From positions 1-64,000 of the forward strand of contig NZ_BDAX01000013.1 of the NCBI RefSeq assembly GCF_001612665.1: a stretch of DNA of 64,000 bases, read 5' to 3'. The notes below the pieces were generated by a model, which did not search any database, was not told where the DNA came from, and was given only the letters and a program-made list of their open reading frames with translations. Positions within the stretch are counted from its first letter, which is position 1; each line of letters begins with the position of its first letter. Positions 35,287-43,812 of this stretch are shown piece after piece. This stretch comes from Nocardia alba NBRC 108234. Lineage in GTDB: Bacteria > Actinomycetota > Actinomycetes > Mycobacteriales > Mycobacteriaceae. Both the position numbers and the translations under genes were made by a program.

Positions 35287-35541
35287 ATGGACTGGCGCCA
35301 CAAGGCCATCTGTCGCGATGAGGACCCCGAACTGTTCTTCCCGGTGGGTAACAGTGGTCCTGCGCTCGCGCAGATTGCCGATGCCAAGCTGGTCTGCGCC
35401 CGCTGCCCCGTCACGGCCGATTGCCTGTCATGGGCCCTCAAGTCCGGACAGGATGCCGGCGTGTGGGGTGGAATGAGCGAAGACGAGCGTCGCGCGCTCA
35501 AGCGGCGCAACGCGCGCACCCGTACGCGTACCTCCGTCTGA
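35287..35541 (+). CDS. whiB1: Redox/NO-responsive regulator WhiB1
   Basis: An 84-residue WhiB-like protein. Four Cys ligands of the [4Fe-4S] cluster are present: C9, C37, C40 and C46 (CARCPVTADC). The turn GVWGGMSEDERR and the basic tail KRRNARTRTRT for DNA binding follow. WhiB1 is a nitric-oxide-sensitive regulator that partners the primary sigma factor and is essential in M. tuberculosis. The ATG at 35287 follows AAAGGAGCAGAGGA. It is monocistronic, with a CRP-like site upstream and a terminator downstream. Confidence 0.95.
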   Translation: MDWRHKAICRDEDPELFFPVGNSGPALAQIADAKLVCARCPVTADCLSWALKSGQDAGVWGGMSEDERRALKRRNARTRTRTSV

Positions 35542-35599
35542 CATCGACGGACCTGGCGTTGCCGGGCCACCAGCCCCGGTCCGGTAACGCATGTGTGAG

Positions 35600-35626
35600 A
35601 ACCCGGCACCTTCACGGTGCCGGGTT
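35600..35626. terminator. Terminator between whiB1 and pdtaS
   Basis: A perfect 11-bp stem, AACCCGGCACC with GGTGCCGGGTT, and a 5-nt loop, followed by TATT. It lies between the convergent genes. Confidence 0.88.
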
Positions 35627-35643
35627 TATTGTTGCCCACCTGA

Positions 35644-35679
35644 GCTTTTCGTGAGGTTCAGGCTTTTCGTGAGGTTCAG
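35644..35679. repeat. Perfect 18-bp tandem duplication at the pdtaS stop
   Basis: GCTTTTCGTGAGGTTCAG occurs twice back to back (35644-35661 and 35662-35679). The second copy contains the pdtaS stop codon (35676-35678 on the minus strand), and the first repeats the same bases beyond it. Confidence 0.9.
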
Positions 35680-37190
35680 CGCCCGGAACGACGTCCGAGC
35701 GGAACCCGCAACACCGCGTCGGTGCCCACATCGGCACCCGGATGCAAACCGATCGAGCCGCCCAGTTCCGAGGTCACCAGGGTGCGCACGATCTGCAAAC
35801 CCAACCGGTCGGAACCTTCCAGGCTGAACCCCGAGGGCAGGCCGCGGCCGTCGTCGGAGATGATCACATCGAGCCAGCGCGCCGAACGTTCCGAGCGAAT
35901 CGTCACGGTACCGTTCTCGCCCGCGTCGAAGGCGTGCTCGATCGCGTTCTGCACCAGTTCGGTCAGCACCATCACCAGCGGCGTCGCCCGTTCGGCGGAG
36001 AACACCCCGAGTGAACCCGCGCGGCGCACCTTGATCCGCGCGGTGTGCACCGTGGCCACATCCGCCATGATCGGCAGCAACCGGTCGATGACCTCGTCGA
36101 GGTCGACTTCCTCGTCCACCGACATCGACAGCATCTCGTGCACCGAGGCGATAGAGGTGACCCGGCGCACCGATTCCGTCAGCGCCACTTGTGCTTCCGG
36201 GTTCTCGGTGCGGCGGGCCTGCAACCGCAACAGCGCCGCCACGGTCTGCAGATTGTTCTTCACCCGGTGGTGGATCTCACGGATCGTGGCGTCCTTGCTC
36301 AGCAGCGCGCGATCGCGCCGCTTCACCTCGGTGACATCGCGCACCAGCACCGCCGGGCCTGCCAGTCGCCCGCCCGGACGCAGCACCAATGTGCGCAACA
36401 ACACCGTCGCCCCGCGTGCCTCGACCTCCATCCGACGGCCGGTTCGACCGGCCAGCGCGGCCTGGATATCGGCCACCACCTCCTGGGCGTCGAAGGGGTC
36501 GGTGATCAGGGAACGGGTGGTCACCGCGAGATCCTGGCCGACGAGGTCGGCCTGCATCCCCATCCGGTGGTAGGCCGAGAGCGCGTTCGGACTCGCGTAG
36601 ACGACGATGCCCTCGGTATCGAGGCGAATGAAACCGTCGCCCGCGCGCGGGCTGGAGTGCGTCGCCGCGCGATCCTCGGGTGTCGGGAAGCTGCCGTCGG
36701 CGATCATCTGGCACAGATCGTCGGCGCACGAGACGTAGGCCGTCTCGAGGAAACTGCGGACCCGCGAGCGCGCCAGGTCGGAATCGCGGCTGAGCACGGC
36801 GATCACATCGTCGCCGCAGCGCACCGGAATGGCTTCGCGCACCGCGTGCGCCGGGCTCGGGTGATAGACCCCGCTCACCTCGACCTCGGTGTCGGTGCGC
36901 ACGGTGTTCCCGCTGAGCAGGGCATCGAAGACCTGGGGGAAGTCGGCGCGCGAGGCGGTGGTGTCGACCTTGTCGTCCAGATGCACGGTCGGCGCGGTCG
37001 TCGGCCGGATCTGGGCCACGCACACCACATCGGCACCGTCGGTGACCGGGCCCGCGCCCACCCACAGCAGCAGATCGGAGAACGAGAGGTCGGCGAGCAA
37101 CTGCCAATCGCCCACCACCCGTTGCAGATGGTCCACGGCGATGCCGGGAAGGTCGGTGTGTTCGGCCAGGAGCTCGCTCAGTGTTGCCAC
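35676..37190 (-). CDS. pdtaS: Sensor histidine kinase PdtaS
   Basis: A 504-residue soluble sensor kinase matching Rv3220c. Residues 1-165 are a GAF-like domain, about 175-290 a PAS domain, then a HisKA_2 dimerisation domain with IHHRVKNNLQTVAALLRLQ (phospho-His near 307-308), and an ATPase domain with ELVQNAIEHAF (N box) and SDDGRGLPSGF (G box). PdtaS phosphorylates PdtaR, an ANTAR protein that binds hairpin RNAs to control termination, so its targets are post-transcriptional. PdtaR is not in this window. The GTG at 37190 gives the family length; the longer frame to 37277 overlaps the next gene. Confidence 0.94.
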   Translation of the reverse strand: MATLSELLAEHTDLPGIAVDHLQRVVGDWQLLADLSFSDLLLWVGAGPVTDGADVVCVAQIRPTTAPTVHLDDKVDTTASRADFPQVFDALLSGNTVRTDTEVEVSGVYHPSPAHAVREAIPVRCGDDVIAVLSRDSDLARSRVRSFLETAYVSCADDLCQMIADGSFPTPEDRAATHSSPRAGDGFIRLDTEGIVVYASPNALSAYHRMGMQADLVGQDLAVTTRSLITDPFDAQEVVADIQAALAGRTGRRMEVEARGATVLLRTLVLRPGGRLAGPAVLVRDVTEVKRRDRALLSKDATIREIHHRVKNNLQTVAALLRLQARRTENPEAQVALTESVRRVTSIASVHEMLSMSVDEEVDLDEVIDRLLPIMADVATVHTARIKVRRAGSLGVFSAERATPLVMVLTELVQNAIEHAFDAGENGTVTIRSERSARWLDVIISDDGRGLPSGFSLEGSDRLGLQIVRTLVTSELGGSIGLHPGADVGTDAVLRVPLGRRSGR

Positions 37191-37221
37191 GCTGGATCTA
37201 CCGCTTCGTCGCTCGGGTGAG

Positions 37222-37437
37222 TTACGCGATGGTGGCGATGAGGTCGCCCGCCTGCAGGACCTGACCCGGGCTGACATCGACCGAGGTGATGTCGCCCTCG
37301 ACCTCGGTGAGCACCGGGATCTCCATCTTCATCGATTCGAGCAGCACCAGCGTCTGGTCGACCCTGACGTGTTCACCCACAGCGACCTCGACGGCGAGCA
37401 CGGTCGAGACCATCTCCGCGCGCACTTCTTCAGGCAT
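37222..37437 (-). CDS. Biotin/lipoyl-binding domain protein (TB7.3-like)
   Basis: A 71-residue single-domain biotinyl carrier like Rv3221c (TB7.3). The modification site is LESMKMEIPV, with the Lys of MKM. The fold is a flattened beta barrel and fills the whole protein. The ATG at 37437 follows AACGAAGGGGTGCC. It lies 31 bp upstream of pdtaS on the same strand and probably shares its transcript, an order conserved in mycobacteria. Its carboxylase partner, if any, is unknown. Confidence 0.93.
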   Translation of the reverse strand: MPEEVRAEMVSTVLAVEVAVGEHVRVDQTLVLLESMKMEIPVLTEVEGDITSVDVSPGQVLQAGDLIATIA

Positions 37438-37522
37438 GGCACCCCTTCGTTCGTATCCGCCGAAGCTACAGCCAACCACACATGAAACAATGGCTTTCGA
37501 CCAGACATAGAAGGGAGCTCCC

Positions 37523-37597
37523 ATGGGTAAGCGTGGACGTAAGAAGCGCAGCCGCAAGGGCAACGCCGCGAACCACGGCAAGCGTCCTAACGCTTGA
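37523..37597 (+). CDS. 50S ribosomal protein bL37
   Basis: A 24-residue, extremely basic peptide starting MGKRGRKKRSRKG and ending ANHGKRPNA, matching the actinobacterial ribosomal protein bL37 seen in mycobacterial ribosome structures. The ATG at 37523 is preceded by AAGGGAG. It is divergent from the TB7.3-like gene (85 bp) and ends in a very strong terminator. Its small size makes it easily missed. Confidence 0.93.
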   Translation: MGKRGRKKRSRKGNAANHGKRPNA

Positions 37598-37621
37598 GTC
37601 GTGCCGCTGCGCACAGACGAC

Positions 37622-37659
37622 AACAGCACGCTCTCAGAAGCTTCTGAGAGCGTGCTGTT
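37622..37659. terminator. Perfect 38-bp palindromic terminator
   Basis: AACAGCACGCTCTCAGAAG is followed directly by its exact reverse complement, a 19-bp stem with no spacer. It lies between convergent bL37 and the anti-sigma gene and ends in TTT on the plus strand, so it should stop transcription from both sides. Confidence 0.92.
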
Positions 37660-37677
37660 TCCGTATGCGGGGTGGGA

Positions 37678-37959
37678 TCAGCCTTCGGTGGTCTCGATCC
37701 TGGTCACCGTGATGCTCCGGTGGATCTCGAACTTCAGCCGGTCGCGCAGACCTTCGGGAGCGTGCTCGCCACCGCATTTGCGGCTGAGCAGACCCTTGAT
37801 CTTCTCCTCGATGCCGTAGGCCTCGATGCACGGGCTGCAGTGGTCCATGTGCTCCTGCAGGCGCTGGCGGGTGGCCTGATCGCACTCGTTGTCGAGCATG
37901 AGCCACACATCCGCGAGGACCGCGGTGCAGTCCATGTCGAGATCGGGATCGTCACTCAC
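37678..37959 (-). CDS. rshA: Zinc-binding redox anti-sigma factor (RshA/RsrA-like)
   Basis: A 93-residue ZAS-family anti-sigma factor. The motif HMDHCSPC (HxxxCxxC with an upstream Cys at CDQATRQ) binds zinc and senses disulphide stress. Oxidation forms a disulphide, zinc is lost and SigH is released. The start at 37959 overlaps the sigH stop by 4 bp, giving stoichiometric coupling with its sigma factor, as for Rv3221A-sigH. A shared terminator follows. Confidence 0.94.
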   Translation of the reverse strand: MSDDPDLDMDCTAVLADVWLMLDNECDQATRQRLQEHMDHCSPCIEAYGIEEKIKGLLSRKCGGEHAPEGLRDRLKFEIHRSITVTRIETTEG

Positions 37960-38699
37960 TTGACTACCTCCTGGCGTTCCCCACGGTCGAATCCACGTTC
38001 GCGCGCCACATCGGCGAGCAGGCCCTTGAGCTGCTTGCGTCCGCGGTGCAGCCGAGACATCACCGTACCGATGGGGGTGCCCATGATGTCGGCGATTTCC
38101 TTGTACGGGAACCCTTCGACATCGGCGTAGTACACCGCCATCCGGAATTCCTCCGGCAACTGCTGGAGCGCGGACTTGATCTCGTCGTCGGGCAGCGCGT
38201 CCAACGCCTCCACCTCGGCCGAGCGCAGGCCCACCGAGGAGTGCTCGGCGGTGGCCGCCAGCTGCCAGTCGGTGATCTCGTCGGTCGGGTACTGCGCGGG
38301 CTGACGCTGTTTCTTGCGGTAGGAGTTGATGTAGGTGTTGGTCAGGATCCGGTACAGCCAGGCACGCAGATTGGTGCCCTCCCGGAAGGACTTGAACCCC
38401 TGGAACGCCTTCACGAACGTCTCCTGCACCAGGTCCTCGGCATCGGCCGGGTTCCTGGTCATGCGCAGGGCGGCGCCGTAGAGCTGGTCGATCATCGGCA
38501 GCGCGTCGCGCTCGAACCGGGCCGCCAGCTCGGCTTCGTCGACTTCCGTGCCGGACGCACCGTCGGACACCACGTCGTCGTCGCTCGTCACACCAATCCC
38601 TTCGATCGCCGTAGTAGCCGAATCTACCGGCACGACGGAATCGAGAGGCAATCGCGCACCCCGTGACAGGACAGGACGCTCCTCCAGCAGCAGTGTCAC
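37956..38699 (-). CDS. sigH: ECF sigma factor SigH
   Basis: A 247-residue SigH/SigR-type sigma factor for oxidative and heat stress. Region 2 includes [18 protein letters not shown] and [20 protein letters not shown]. Region 4 includes [20 protein letters not shown] and [18 protein letters not shown]. The N-terminal extension of about 50 acidic residues is longer than in M. tuberculosis SigH (216 residues), but GTG at 38699 has AAGGAG at the right distance, supporting the long form. Its own promoter carries a SigH-type sequence, so it is autoregulated. Confidence 0.95.
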   Translation of the reverse strand: MTLLLEERPVLSRGARLPLDSVVPVDSATTAIEGIGVTSDDDVVSDGASGTEVDEAELAARFERDALPMIDQLYGAALRMTRNPADAEDLVQETFVKAFQGFKSFREGTNLRAWLYRILTNTYINSYRKKQRQPAQYPTDEITDWQLAATAEHSSVGLRSAEVEALDALPDDEIKSALQQLPEEFRMAVYYADVEGFPYKEIADIMGTPIGTVMSRLHRGRKQLKGLLADVARERGFDRGERQEVVK

Positions 38700-38750
38700 T
38701 ATCTCTCCTTCACGTCGTCGGCGGGCCGCGTTGGCTTGTCACCTGTGTGC

Positions 38751-38777
38751 AACATGCACCCCCGCATTCGTGTTCCC
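38751..38777 (-). promoter_or_regulatory. SigH-type autoregulatory promoter
   Basis: On the minus strand GGGAACA is followed after 17 bp by GTT (-35 at 38771-38777, -10 at 38751-38753), matching the GGGAACA-N16/17-GTT pattern of SigH/SigR promoters. It is about 50 bp upstream of the sigH start. Confidence 0.75.
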
Positions 38778-38834
38778 GCACCGGCGCAAATGTGGTTGCC
38801 GGACCGGGCGTGGTCGCGATTAGGGTGACCGCTT

Positions 38835-39311
38835 ATGTCGACTCCCGCGATCAAAGCCCTCAGCGGTATCGCGCACCGTGTGCATTCCTATTCCCACGAT
38901 CCGCGGGCGGAGTCCTATGGCGACGAGGCCGTCGACGCGCTCGGCGACGCACTGGGAGTGCGGGCCGCGCAGATCTTCAAGACACTGGTGATCGAACTCT
39001 CATCCGGTGCGCTCGCGGTGGCCGTGCTGCCGGTGCCGGCGCGGCTGTCGTTGAAGGCGGCGGCCGCCGCGCTCGGCGCGTCGAAGGCGAACATGGCCGA
39101 CAAGACCAAGGCCGAGCGCACCACCGGCTATGTGCTGGGCGGGGTTTCGCCGCTGGGTCAGCGCAAGAGGTTGCCCACTGTTGTCGACGCGTCCGCGCTC
39201 GACTGGGATCGGGTGCTGTGCAGCGCGGGCAAGCGCGGGCTCGAAATCGAGTTGGCGCCCGCGGATCTGGTGCGCGCCTGCGCGGCCGTCACCGCCCCGA
39301 TCACCAGCTGA
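38835..39311 (+). CDS. ybaK: Cys-tRNA(Pro)/aminoacyl-tRNA deacylase YbaK/EbsC
   Basis: A 158-residue YbaK-family trans-editing enzyme that clears mischarged Cys-tRNA(Pro). Typical segments are ALGVRAAQIFKTLVIEL, KAAAAALGASKANMAD (basic AxLG helix), and the family GYVLGGVSPLGQRKRLPTVV stretch. The ATG at 38835 gives the full length. It is divergent from sigH (135 bp apart) and likely monocistronic. It is not part of the mycobacterial sigH neighbourhood, so it is a lineage-specific insertion. Confidence 0.93.
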   Translation: MSTPAIKALSGIAHRVHSYSHDPRAESYGDEAVDALGDALGVRAAQIFKTLVIELSSGALAVAVLPVPARLSLKAAAAALGASKANMADKTKAERTTGYVLGGVSPLGQRKRLPTVVDASALDWDRVLCSAGKRGLEIELAPADLVRACAAVTAPITS

Positions 39312-39398
39312 GGCAATCCGATCGGCGCTTCGCTCCGAATAAACTCGACGCATTCTGCGCCCGGTACGACTGATTCGACCCGAGGATGTGATGCGAAA

Positions 39399-39701
39399 AT
39401 GTCCGCTCGTTCGACGATCGCCGCTCTGATGATCACCGTCGGAGCCCTCGCCTTCGCCCCGACCGCCGCCGCCGTCCCGCAGGTGGTTCCGCCGTCCCAC
39501 GCCGAACCGGGTGACTACCCGCTCAACGGTCAGGGCACCACCCCCAAGAATTCGCCGAAGACCGCACCCGAAACCGACGAGCGGGCCGAGAAGGCCGAGA
39601 AGCTCGGCGGTGGGGTCGCCACCGAGGTGATCGATCTGATCACCGGAATCATCAAGTGCGGGTTGAACATCGCCACCGATTCGGTGCCCTGCAAGCTCTG
39701 A
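39399..39701 (+). CDS. Small secreted protein of unknown function
   Basis: A 100-residue protein with a signal peptide (MSARSTIAALMITVGALAFA, probable cleavage after AAA near residue 25). The mature part of about 75 residues has a Pro/Thr/Lys-rich stretch, then a helix GGGVATEVIDLITGIIKCGL. Two Cys (IIKCG and VPCKL) near the end could form a disulphide. This layout is common in short Nocardia and Rhodococcus exported proteins without known function. It is followed by a strong terminator. Confidence 0.7.
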   Translation: MSARSTIAALMITVGALAFAPTAAAVPQVVPPSHAEPGDYPLNGQGTTPKNSPKTAPETDERAEKAEKLGGGVATEVIDLITGIIKCGLNIATDSVPCKL

Positions 39702-39709
39702 CGACTCGT

Positions 39710-39756
39710 ACGCGGCCGGGCGGGGGCGCCCACACGACGTCCACGCCCGGCCGCGT
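39710..39756 (+). terminator. Terminator after the small secreted protein
   Basis: A perfect 13-bp GC-rich stem (ACGCGGCCGGGCG with CGCCCGGCCGCGT) with a 21-nt loop, 8 bp past the stop codon. Confidence 0.78.
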
Positions 39757-39801
39757 CGCGCTCGGAGTTCCTCGCCCACAGCGTGGCTCCACCACCGTAG
39801 C

Positions 39802-39820
39802 TAATCTGAGGCTAAACTAA
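39802..39820 (+). promoter_or_regulatory. IdeR/DtxR-type iron box
   Basis: TAATCTGAGGCTAAACTAA matches the 19-bp IdeR/DtxR consensus (TTAGGTTAGGCTAACCTAA) at 14 positions, mainly in the right half. It is 65 bp before the siderophore permease gene, so iron should repress the operon. Confidence 0.7.
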
Positions 39821-39885
39821 CTTCGAGCGGTGGCAGCAACGTTCCCGGCCACCGCGCCAGTGCCGCGAAGCGAGGAATAGCCGCT

Positions 39886-40905
39886 GTGTCCCGAGCCACC
39901 GTGACCGCACAGCGGACACCACTGTCGCGCACCGCCGTGCTGTTGACGCTGGTCGCGGCGCTGATCATCCTGCTGGCCGGTGGACTGTTCGTCGGCAGCG
40001 GCGACTTCACGGTCGACGACGCCTGGCGCGCCCTGTTCAACGAGGGCGGGCCGACCACGCTCGGCGTGATCCGAGAACAGCGTATCCCCCGCACCCTGCT
40101 GGCGGCCCTGGTCGGCGCCGCCCTCGGTGTCGCGGGCGCGGTGATGCAGGGACTCACCCGTAACCCGTTGGCCGACCCCGGCATCCTCGGCGTGAACGCC
40201 GGTGCGTACTTCGCGATGGTGCTCGGTTCGGTCCTGGTCGGCGCCGCGGGCACCGACTACCTCTGGTGGTCGCTCGGCGGCGCGTTCGTCGCGTCGGTGC
40301 TGGTGTATTTCGTCGGCTCGCGGGGCATCGGCGGGGCGAGCCCGGCCAAACTCGTCCTCACCGGCGTCGCGATCGCGTCGATGCTCAGCGGACTCGCGTT
40401 CGGGCTCACCATGATTCATCCCCGCACTTTCGACGCGATCCGTGGACTGCTGATCGGCACGCTCGACGGGCGCGGGTGGCCGCAGCTGTCGGCCACGTGG
40501 TTACTGGTGCTGATCGGGTCGGTCGGCGCGCTCGCGCTGTCGGGCTATCTGAACGCGCTCGCCCTCGGTGACGACCGGGCCAACGCGCTCGGTGTGCCGG
40601 TCACCGCGGTGCGCGCGGTCGGCTTCGTGGTGGTGACGATGCTCTGCGGCGCGGCCACCGCGGCGGTGGGGCCGATCACGTTCGTCGGTCTGATGGTGCC
40701 GCACGCGGTCCGGATGGTCGTCGGGCCCGACCATCGCTGGATGATTCCGCTGTGTCTGGTGGTCGGGCCGATCGTGCTGGTCGGCTCCGATCTCATCGCC
40801 CGGGTCGCCACCTCCAGCGAACTGCCGGTCGGGATGGTGACCGCGTTCCTCGGCGCGCCGGTACTGATCTGGCTGGCGAGCCGGGCGAAAGGAGCGCAAT
40901 GGTGA
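39886..40905 (+). CDS. Iron-siderophore ABC transporter permease 1 (FecCD family)
   Basis: A 339-residue FecCD/BtuC-type permease with about ten membrane helices. Typical stretches are IREQRIPRTLLAALVGAALG, GAVMQGLTRNPLADPGILGV (the ATPase-coupling and signature region) and GPITFVGLMVPHAVRMVVGP. It begins 65 bp after an IdeR-like box and overlaps the second permease by 7 bp, forming one subunit of a heterodimeric channel. The exact siderophore is not deducible. Confidence 0.94.
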   Translation: MSRATVTAQRTPLSRTAVLLTLVAALIILLAGGLFVGSGDFTVDDAWRALFNEGGPTTLGVIREQRIPRTLLAALVGAALGVAGAVMQGLTRNPLADPGILGVNAGAYFAMVLGSVLVGAAGTDYLWWSLGGAFVASVLVYFVGSRGIGGASPAKLVLTGVAIASMLSGLAFGLTMIHPRTFDAIRGLLIGTLDGRGWPQLSATWLLVLIGSVGALALSGYLNALALGDDRANALGVPVTAVRAVGFVVVTMLCGAATAAVGPITFVGLMVPHAVRMVVGPDHRWMIPLCLVVGPIVLVGSDLIARVATSSELPVGMVTAFLGAPVLIWLASRAKGAQW

Positions 40906-41987
40906 CCACCACCGATGCCCCGGCGGCCGCCCGCTGGCCCCGCCGGGTGCGGTTTCTGCGGGTGCCCGCGATCGGGCTGAGTCTGCGCGTCGACATCGTC
41001 TCGGTGGCGATCACCGGCGCGCTGCTGGTGGTGACCGCGGTGGTCGGGGTGTGGTCGCTCGGCGCGAGCACCACCCGCGCACCGGGCCTCGGGTTCATGC
41101 AGGTCATCGAGGTATTGGCCGGTCGTGTCAGCGGTGCGCCCGCCAATCACGTCGCGACCTGGCTGCCGGTCGTCGTCACCGCGATTCTCGGCGGGGCCTC
41201 ACTGGCGCTGTCCGGCGCGATCTTTCAGACCATCACCCGCAATCCGCTGGGCAGCCCGGACATCATCGGGTTCACCACCGGCGCCAACACCGGCGCGCTG
41301 GTGGCGATGCTGGTGCTCGGACTCGGCTCGGGCGGCGCCACGATCGGTGCGCTGCTGGGGTGTCTACTCACCGCGCTCGTCGTGTATTTCCTCGGGATGC
41401 GCGGCGGAACCGCCGATTTCCGGTTCATCATCGTCGGGATCGGCGTCTCGGCGATGCTGTTGTCGTTCAACGGCTATCTCATCGCCACCTCCGATGTACA
41501 GAACGCCGGGGTGGCGGCCGCGTGGGGCATGGGCAATCTGCGCGATCTCACGATGGCCGACACCGTTCCGGTGTTCGTGACACTGGCCGTGCTCGTGCCC
41601 GCGCTGATCGTGGTGGCGCCACGGATGCGGATGTTCGAGCTCGGTACCGACTCGGCCGCGAGCAAGGGCGTCGACACCGCGCGCACCCAGGTGATCCTGC
41701 TGGTGGTCGGCGTCGGTTTCGCGGCCGCGACCACCGCGGTCGTCGGGCCGATCGCCTTCGTCGCGCTGGTCGCGCCGCAGGTCGCGGCACGGATCACCCC
41801 GAGCGCCGGCATTCCGCTGGTCACCTCGGCGGCGGTCGGCGCCACCCTGTTGGTCTCCAGCGAGGCGGTGGCGCGCACGATCCTCGCGCCGCAGACCATG
41901 CTCCCGGTCGGGGTGGTCACCACCTCGCTCGGCGGTGTGTATCTGCTGTTCCTGTTGCTCGCCCAGTCCCGAAAGGCACGGCCGTGA
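40899..41987 (+). CDS. Iron-siderophore ABC transporter permease 2 (FecCD family)
   Basis: A 362-residue FecCD permease, partner of the preceding gene. Signature stretches are GASLALSGAIFQTITRNPLG, SPDIIGFTTGANTGALVAML and GPIAFVALVAPQVAARITP. The N-terminal 35 residues are a basic cytoplasmic extension. The ATG at 40899 overlaps the first permease by 7 bp and follows AAAGGAGCGCA. Its stop overlaps the ATPase start by 4 bp. Confidence 0.94.
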   Translation: MVTTTDAPAAARWPRRVRFLRVPAIGLSLRVDIVSVAITGALLVVTAVVGVWSLGASTTRAPGLGFMQVIEVLAGRVSGAPANHVATWLPVVVTAILGGASLALSGAIFQTITRNPLGSPDIIGFTTGANTGALVAMLVLGLGSGGATIGALLGCLLTALVVYFLGMRGGTADFRFIIVGIGVSAMLLSFNGYLIATSDVQNAGVAAAWGMGNLRDLTMADTVPVFVTLAVLVPALIVVAPRMRMFELGTDSAASKGVDTARTQVILLVVGVGFAAATTAVVGPIAFVALVAPQVAARITPSAGIPLVTSAAVGATLLVSSEAVARTILAPQTMLPVGVVTTSLGGVYLLFLLLAQSRKARP

Positions 41988-42799
41988 CAAGCAATTTCGA
42001 GGCCCGGCTCACCGGCGCCGGTCTGCGGGTCGGGTACGGCGAGCGCACCGTCATCGCCGACCTCGACGTCGTGGTGCCGGACGGGTCGTTCACCGTCATC
42101 GTCGGACCCAACGCGTGCGGGAAGTCGACGCTGCTGCGGGCGCTGTCGCGGCTGCTGCGACCGCAGCACGGCGCGGTGCTGCTCGACGGCAAGGAGGTGG
42201 CCGGGTACGGCGGCAAGGAATTCGCCCGCGAGGTGGGGCTGCTACCGCAGCAGTCGATCGCCCCGGAGGGGATCACCATCATCGATCTGGTCTCGCGTGG
42301 CCGCTTTCCCTATCAGAAGATGTTTCGGCAGTGGACCGACGAGGACCAGCGCGCGGTCGATGTGGCGCTGGAAGTCACCCGGCTCACCGAGTTGTCGACC
42401 CGGCCGGTGGAGGCGCTGTCGGGCGGGCAGCGCCAGCGGGTGTGGATCGCGATGGCACTGGCCCAGCAGACGCCGATCCTGCTGCTCGACGAACCGACCA
42501 CCTATCTCGACCTCGGGCATCAGATCGAAGTGCTCGAGCTGTGCGTCGGCCTCAATCGGCGGGGCACCACCCTCGTCGCGGTGCTGCACGATCTCAATCA
42601 GGCGGCTCGCTACGCGTCCCACATCATCGCCATGCGCGGCGGCGAGATCGTGGCTGTCGGTCCGCCCGCCGAGATCATCACCGCCGAGCTGGTCGAACAG
42701 GTCTTCGGCGTGTACGCGCAGGTGATCGATGATCCACAGACCGGAACACCACTGGTGGTTCCGCTGGCAGCGGATGCTGTCCGCATCGACAGCGTGTGA
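41984..42799 (+). CDS. Iron-siderophore ABC transporter ATP-binding protein (FepC/FecE-like)
   Basis: A 271-residue ABC ATPase. Walker A is VGPNACGKSTLLRALS, the Q loop is VGLLPQQS, the signature VEALSGGQRQRVWIAMALAQ, Walker B ILLLDEPTTYLDL, and the switch His is in VAVLHDLNQAARYA. The TTYLDLGHQIE and DLNQAARY stretches are typical of the FepC/FecE siderophore group. The GTG at 41984 overlaps the permease stop, and the lipoprotein gene follows 29 bp later. Confidence 0.95.
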   Translation: MTSNFEARLTGAGLRVGYGERTVIADLDVVVPDGSFTVIVGPNACGKSTLLRALSRLLRPQHGAVLLDGKEVAGYGGKEFAREVGLLPQQSIAPEGITIIDLVSRGRFPYQKMFRQWTDEDQRAVDVALEVTRLTELSTRPVEALSGGQRQRVWIAMALAQQTPILLLDEPTTYLDLGHQIEVLELCVGLNRRGTTLVAVLHDLNQAARYASHIIAMRGGEIVAVGPPAEIITAELVEQVFGVYAQVIDDPQTGTPLVVPLAADAVRIDSV

Positions 42800-42828
42800 C
42801 CATCCGGACTCGACCGAGAAGGAGAACC

Positions 42829-43812
42829 ATGTCGACACGACGTCTCAGCGTGGCCGTCGCGGTGCTGGCGAGCATGATCCTGGCCTCGACCGCCTGCGTG
42901 AAATCCGACAACGACACCCACGAGGTGTTCAACGACCCCGACGGCTCGCCCGGTTACTCGCTGCCCGATCAGCCGCGAGTGGTGGCGCTGGGCTGGTCCG
43001 ACGGCGCGGTCGCGGCGGAGCTGGGCGTGGCGCCGGTGGCCATCTACGACTGGATGGGTTTCGGCGCGGCCACCAAGGGCGTCGGCGAGTGGGATGCGGC
43101 GGCATTCGGGGGCGCTACGCCCGAGCTGATCTCCGCGCAGAGCGCCGGTGAGTTCAATATGCAGCAGATCGAGGAACTCGATCCCGACCTGATCCTCGAC
43201 GTGCGCGCCGAGGCCGACAGCGCGGTCATCGACAATCTGCGCAAGATCGCGCCGGTCGTCACCGCGCCCGACGGCACCGCCGACTACGCGGTGAACTGGC
43301 GGACACAGGCCGAGATCATCGGCGCGGCCCTCGGCAAACGCGCCGAGGCGGACAAGATCATCGCCGAGACCACGACCGCGCAGGAGACCGTCGAGCGCGA
43401 GCACCCGGAATTCGCGAACAAGACCTTCGTCTACAGCGCCAAGTTCGGCACCGCGTACGGCGCCTACCTGCCGGGCGACGCGCGCTTCGACTTCTTCGCC
43501 GAACTCGGGTTCGTGCCCAATCCCCCCGTCACCCGGTTGCAGAGTTCCGGGTTCTTCGCGCAGGTCCCGGTGGAACGGGTGGGCGATCTCGACGCGCAGA
43601 CCGCGCTCTTCACGACCATCGGGTTGCCGTTCGCCGACCTGGAGAACGACACCCTGATCAATTCGCTGGCCGTGGTTCGAGACGGTCGGGCCGTGAAACT
43701 GCCGGAGAACGATCCGACCGTGCAGGCGCTGTCGGCGGGTACCCCGACATCGCTGCGCTTCGCGCTGGAGCGGATCACCCCGCAGCTGGCCAGGATCGCC
43801 GCGACGGGTTAG
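42829..43812 (+). CDS. Iron-siderophore ABC transporter substrate-binding lipoprotein
   Basis: A 327-residue periplasmic-binding lipoprotein of the FepB/FhuD class. The signal MSTRRLSVAVAVLASMILAS ends in a lipobox-like TAC, with Cys23 the expected lipidated residue; the -3 position is Ser rather than the usual Leu. The two lobes are joined by a long helix, as in this class: QQIEELDPDLILDVRAEAD and IDNLRKIAPVVTAPDG are typical. The ATG at 42829 follows AGAAGGAG. It ends convergently with the MFS exporter, overlapping by 4 bp. Confidence 0.92.
   Translation: MSTRRLSVAVAVLASMILASTACVKSDNDTHEVFNDPDGSPGYSLPDQPRVVALGWSDGAVAAELGVAPVAIYDWMGFGAATKGVGEWDAAAFGGATPELISAQSAGEFNMQQIEELDPDLILDVRAEADSAVIDNLRKIAPVVTAPDGTADYAVNWRTQAEIIGAALGKRAEADKIIAETTTAQETVEREHPEFANKTFVYSAKFGTAYGAYLPGDARFDFFAELGFVPNPPVTRLQSSGFFAQVPVERVGDLDAQTALFTTIGLPFADLENDTLINSLAVVRDGRAVKLPENDPTVQALSAGTPTSLRFALERITPQLARIAATG

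Noticed and set aside
35133..35321. A 62-codon frame upstream of whiB1
   Set aside because: It spans the CRP-like promoter region and overlaps whiB1 out of frame, so the region is regulatory.
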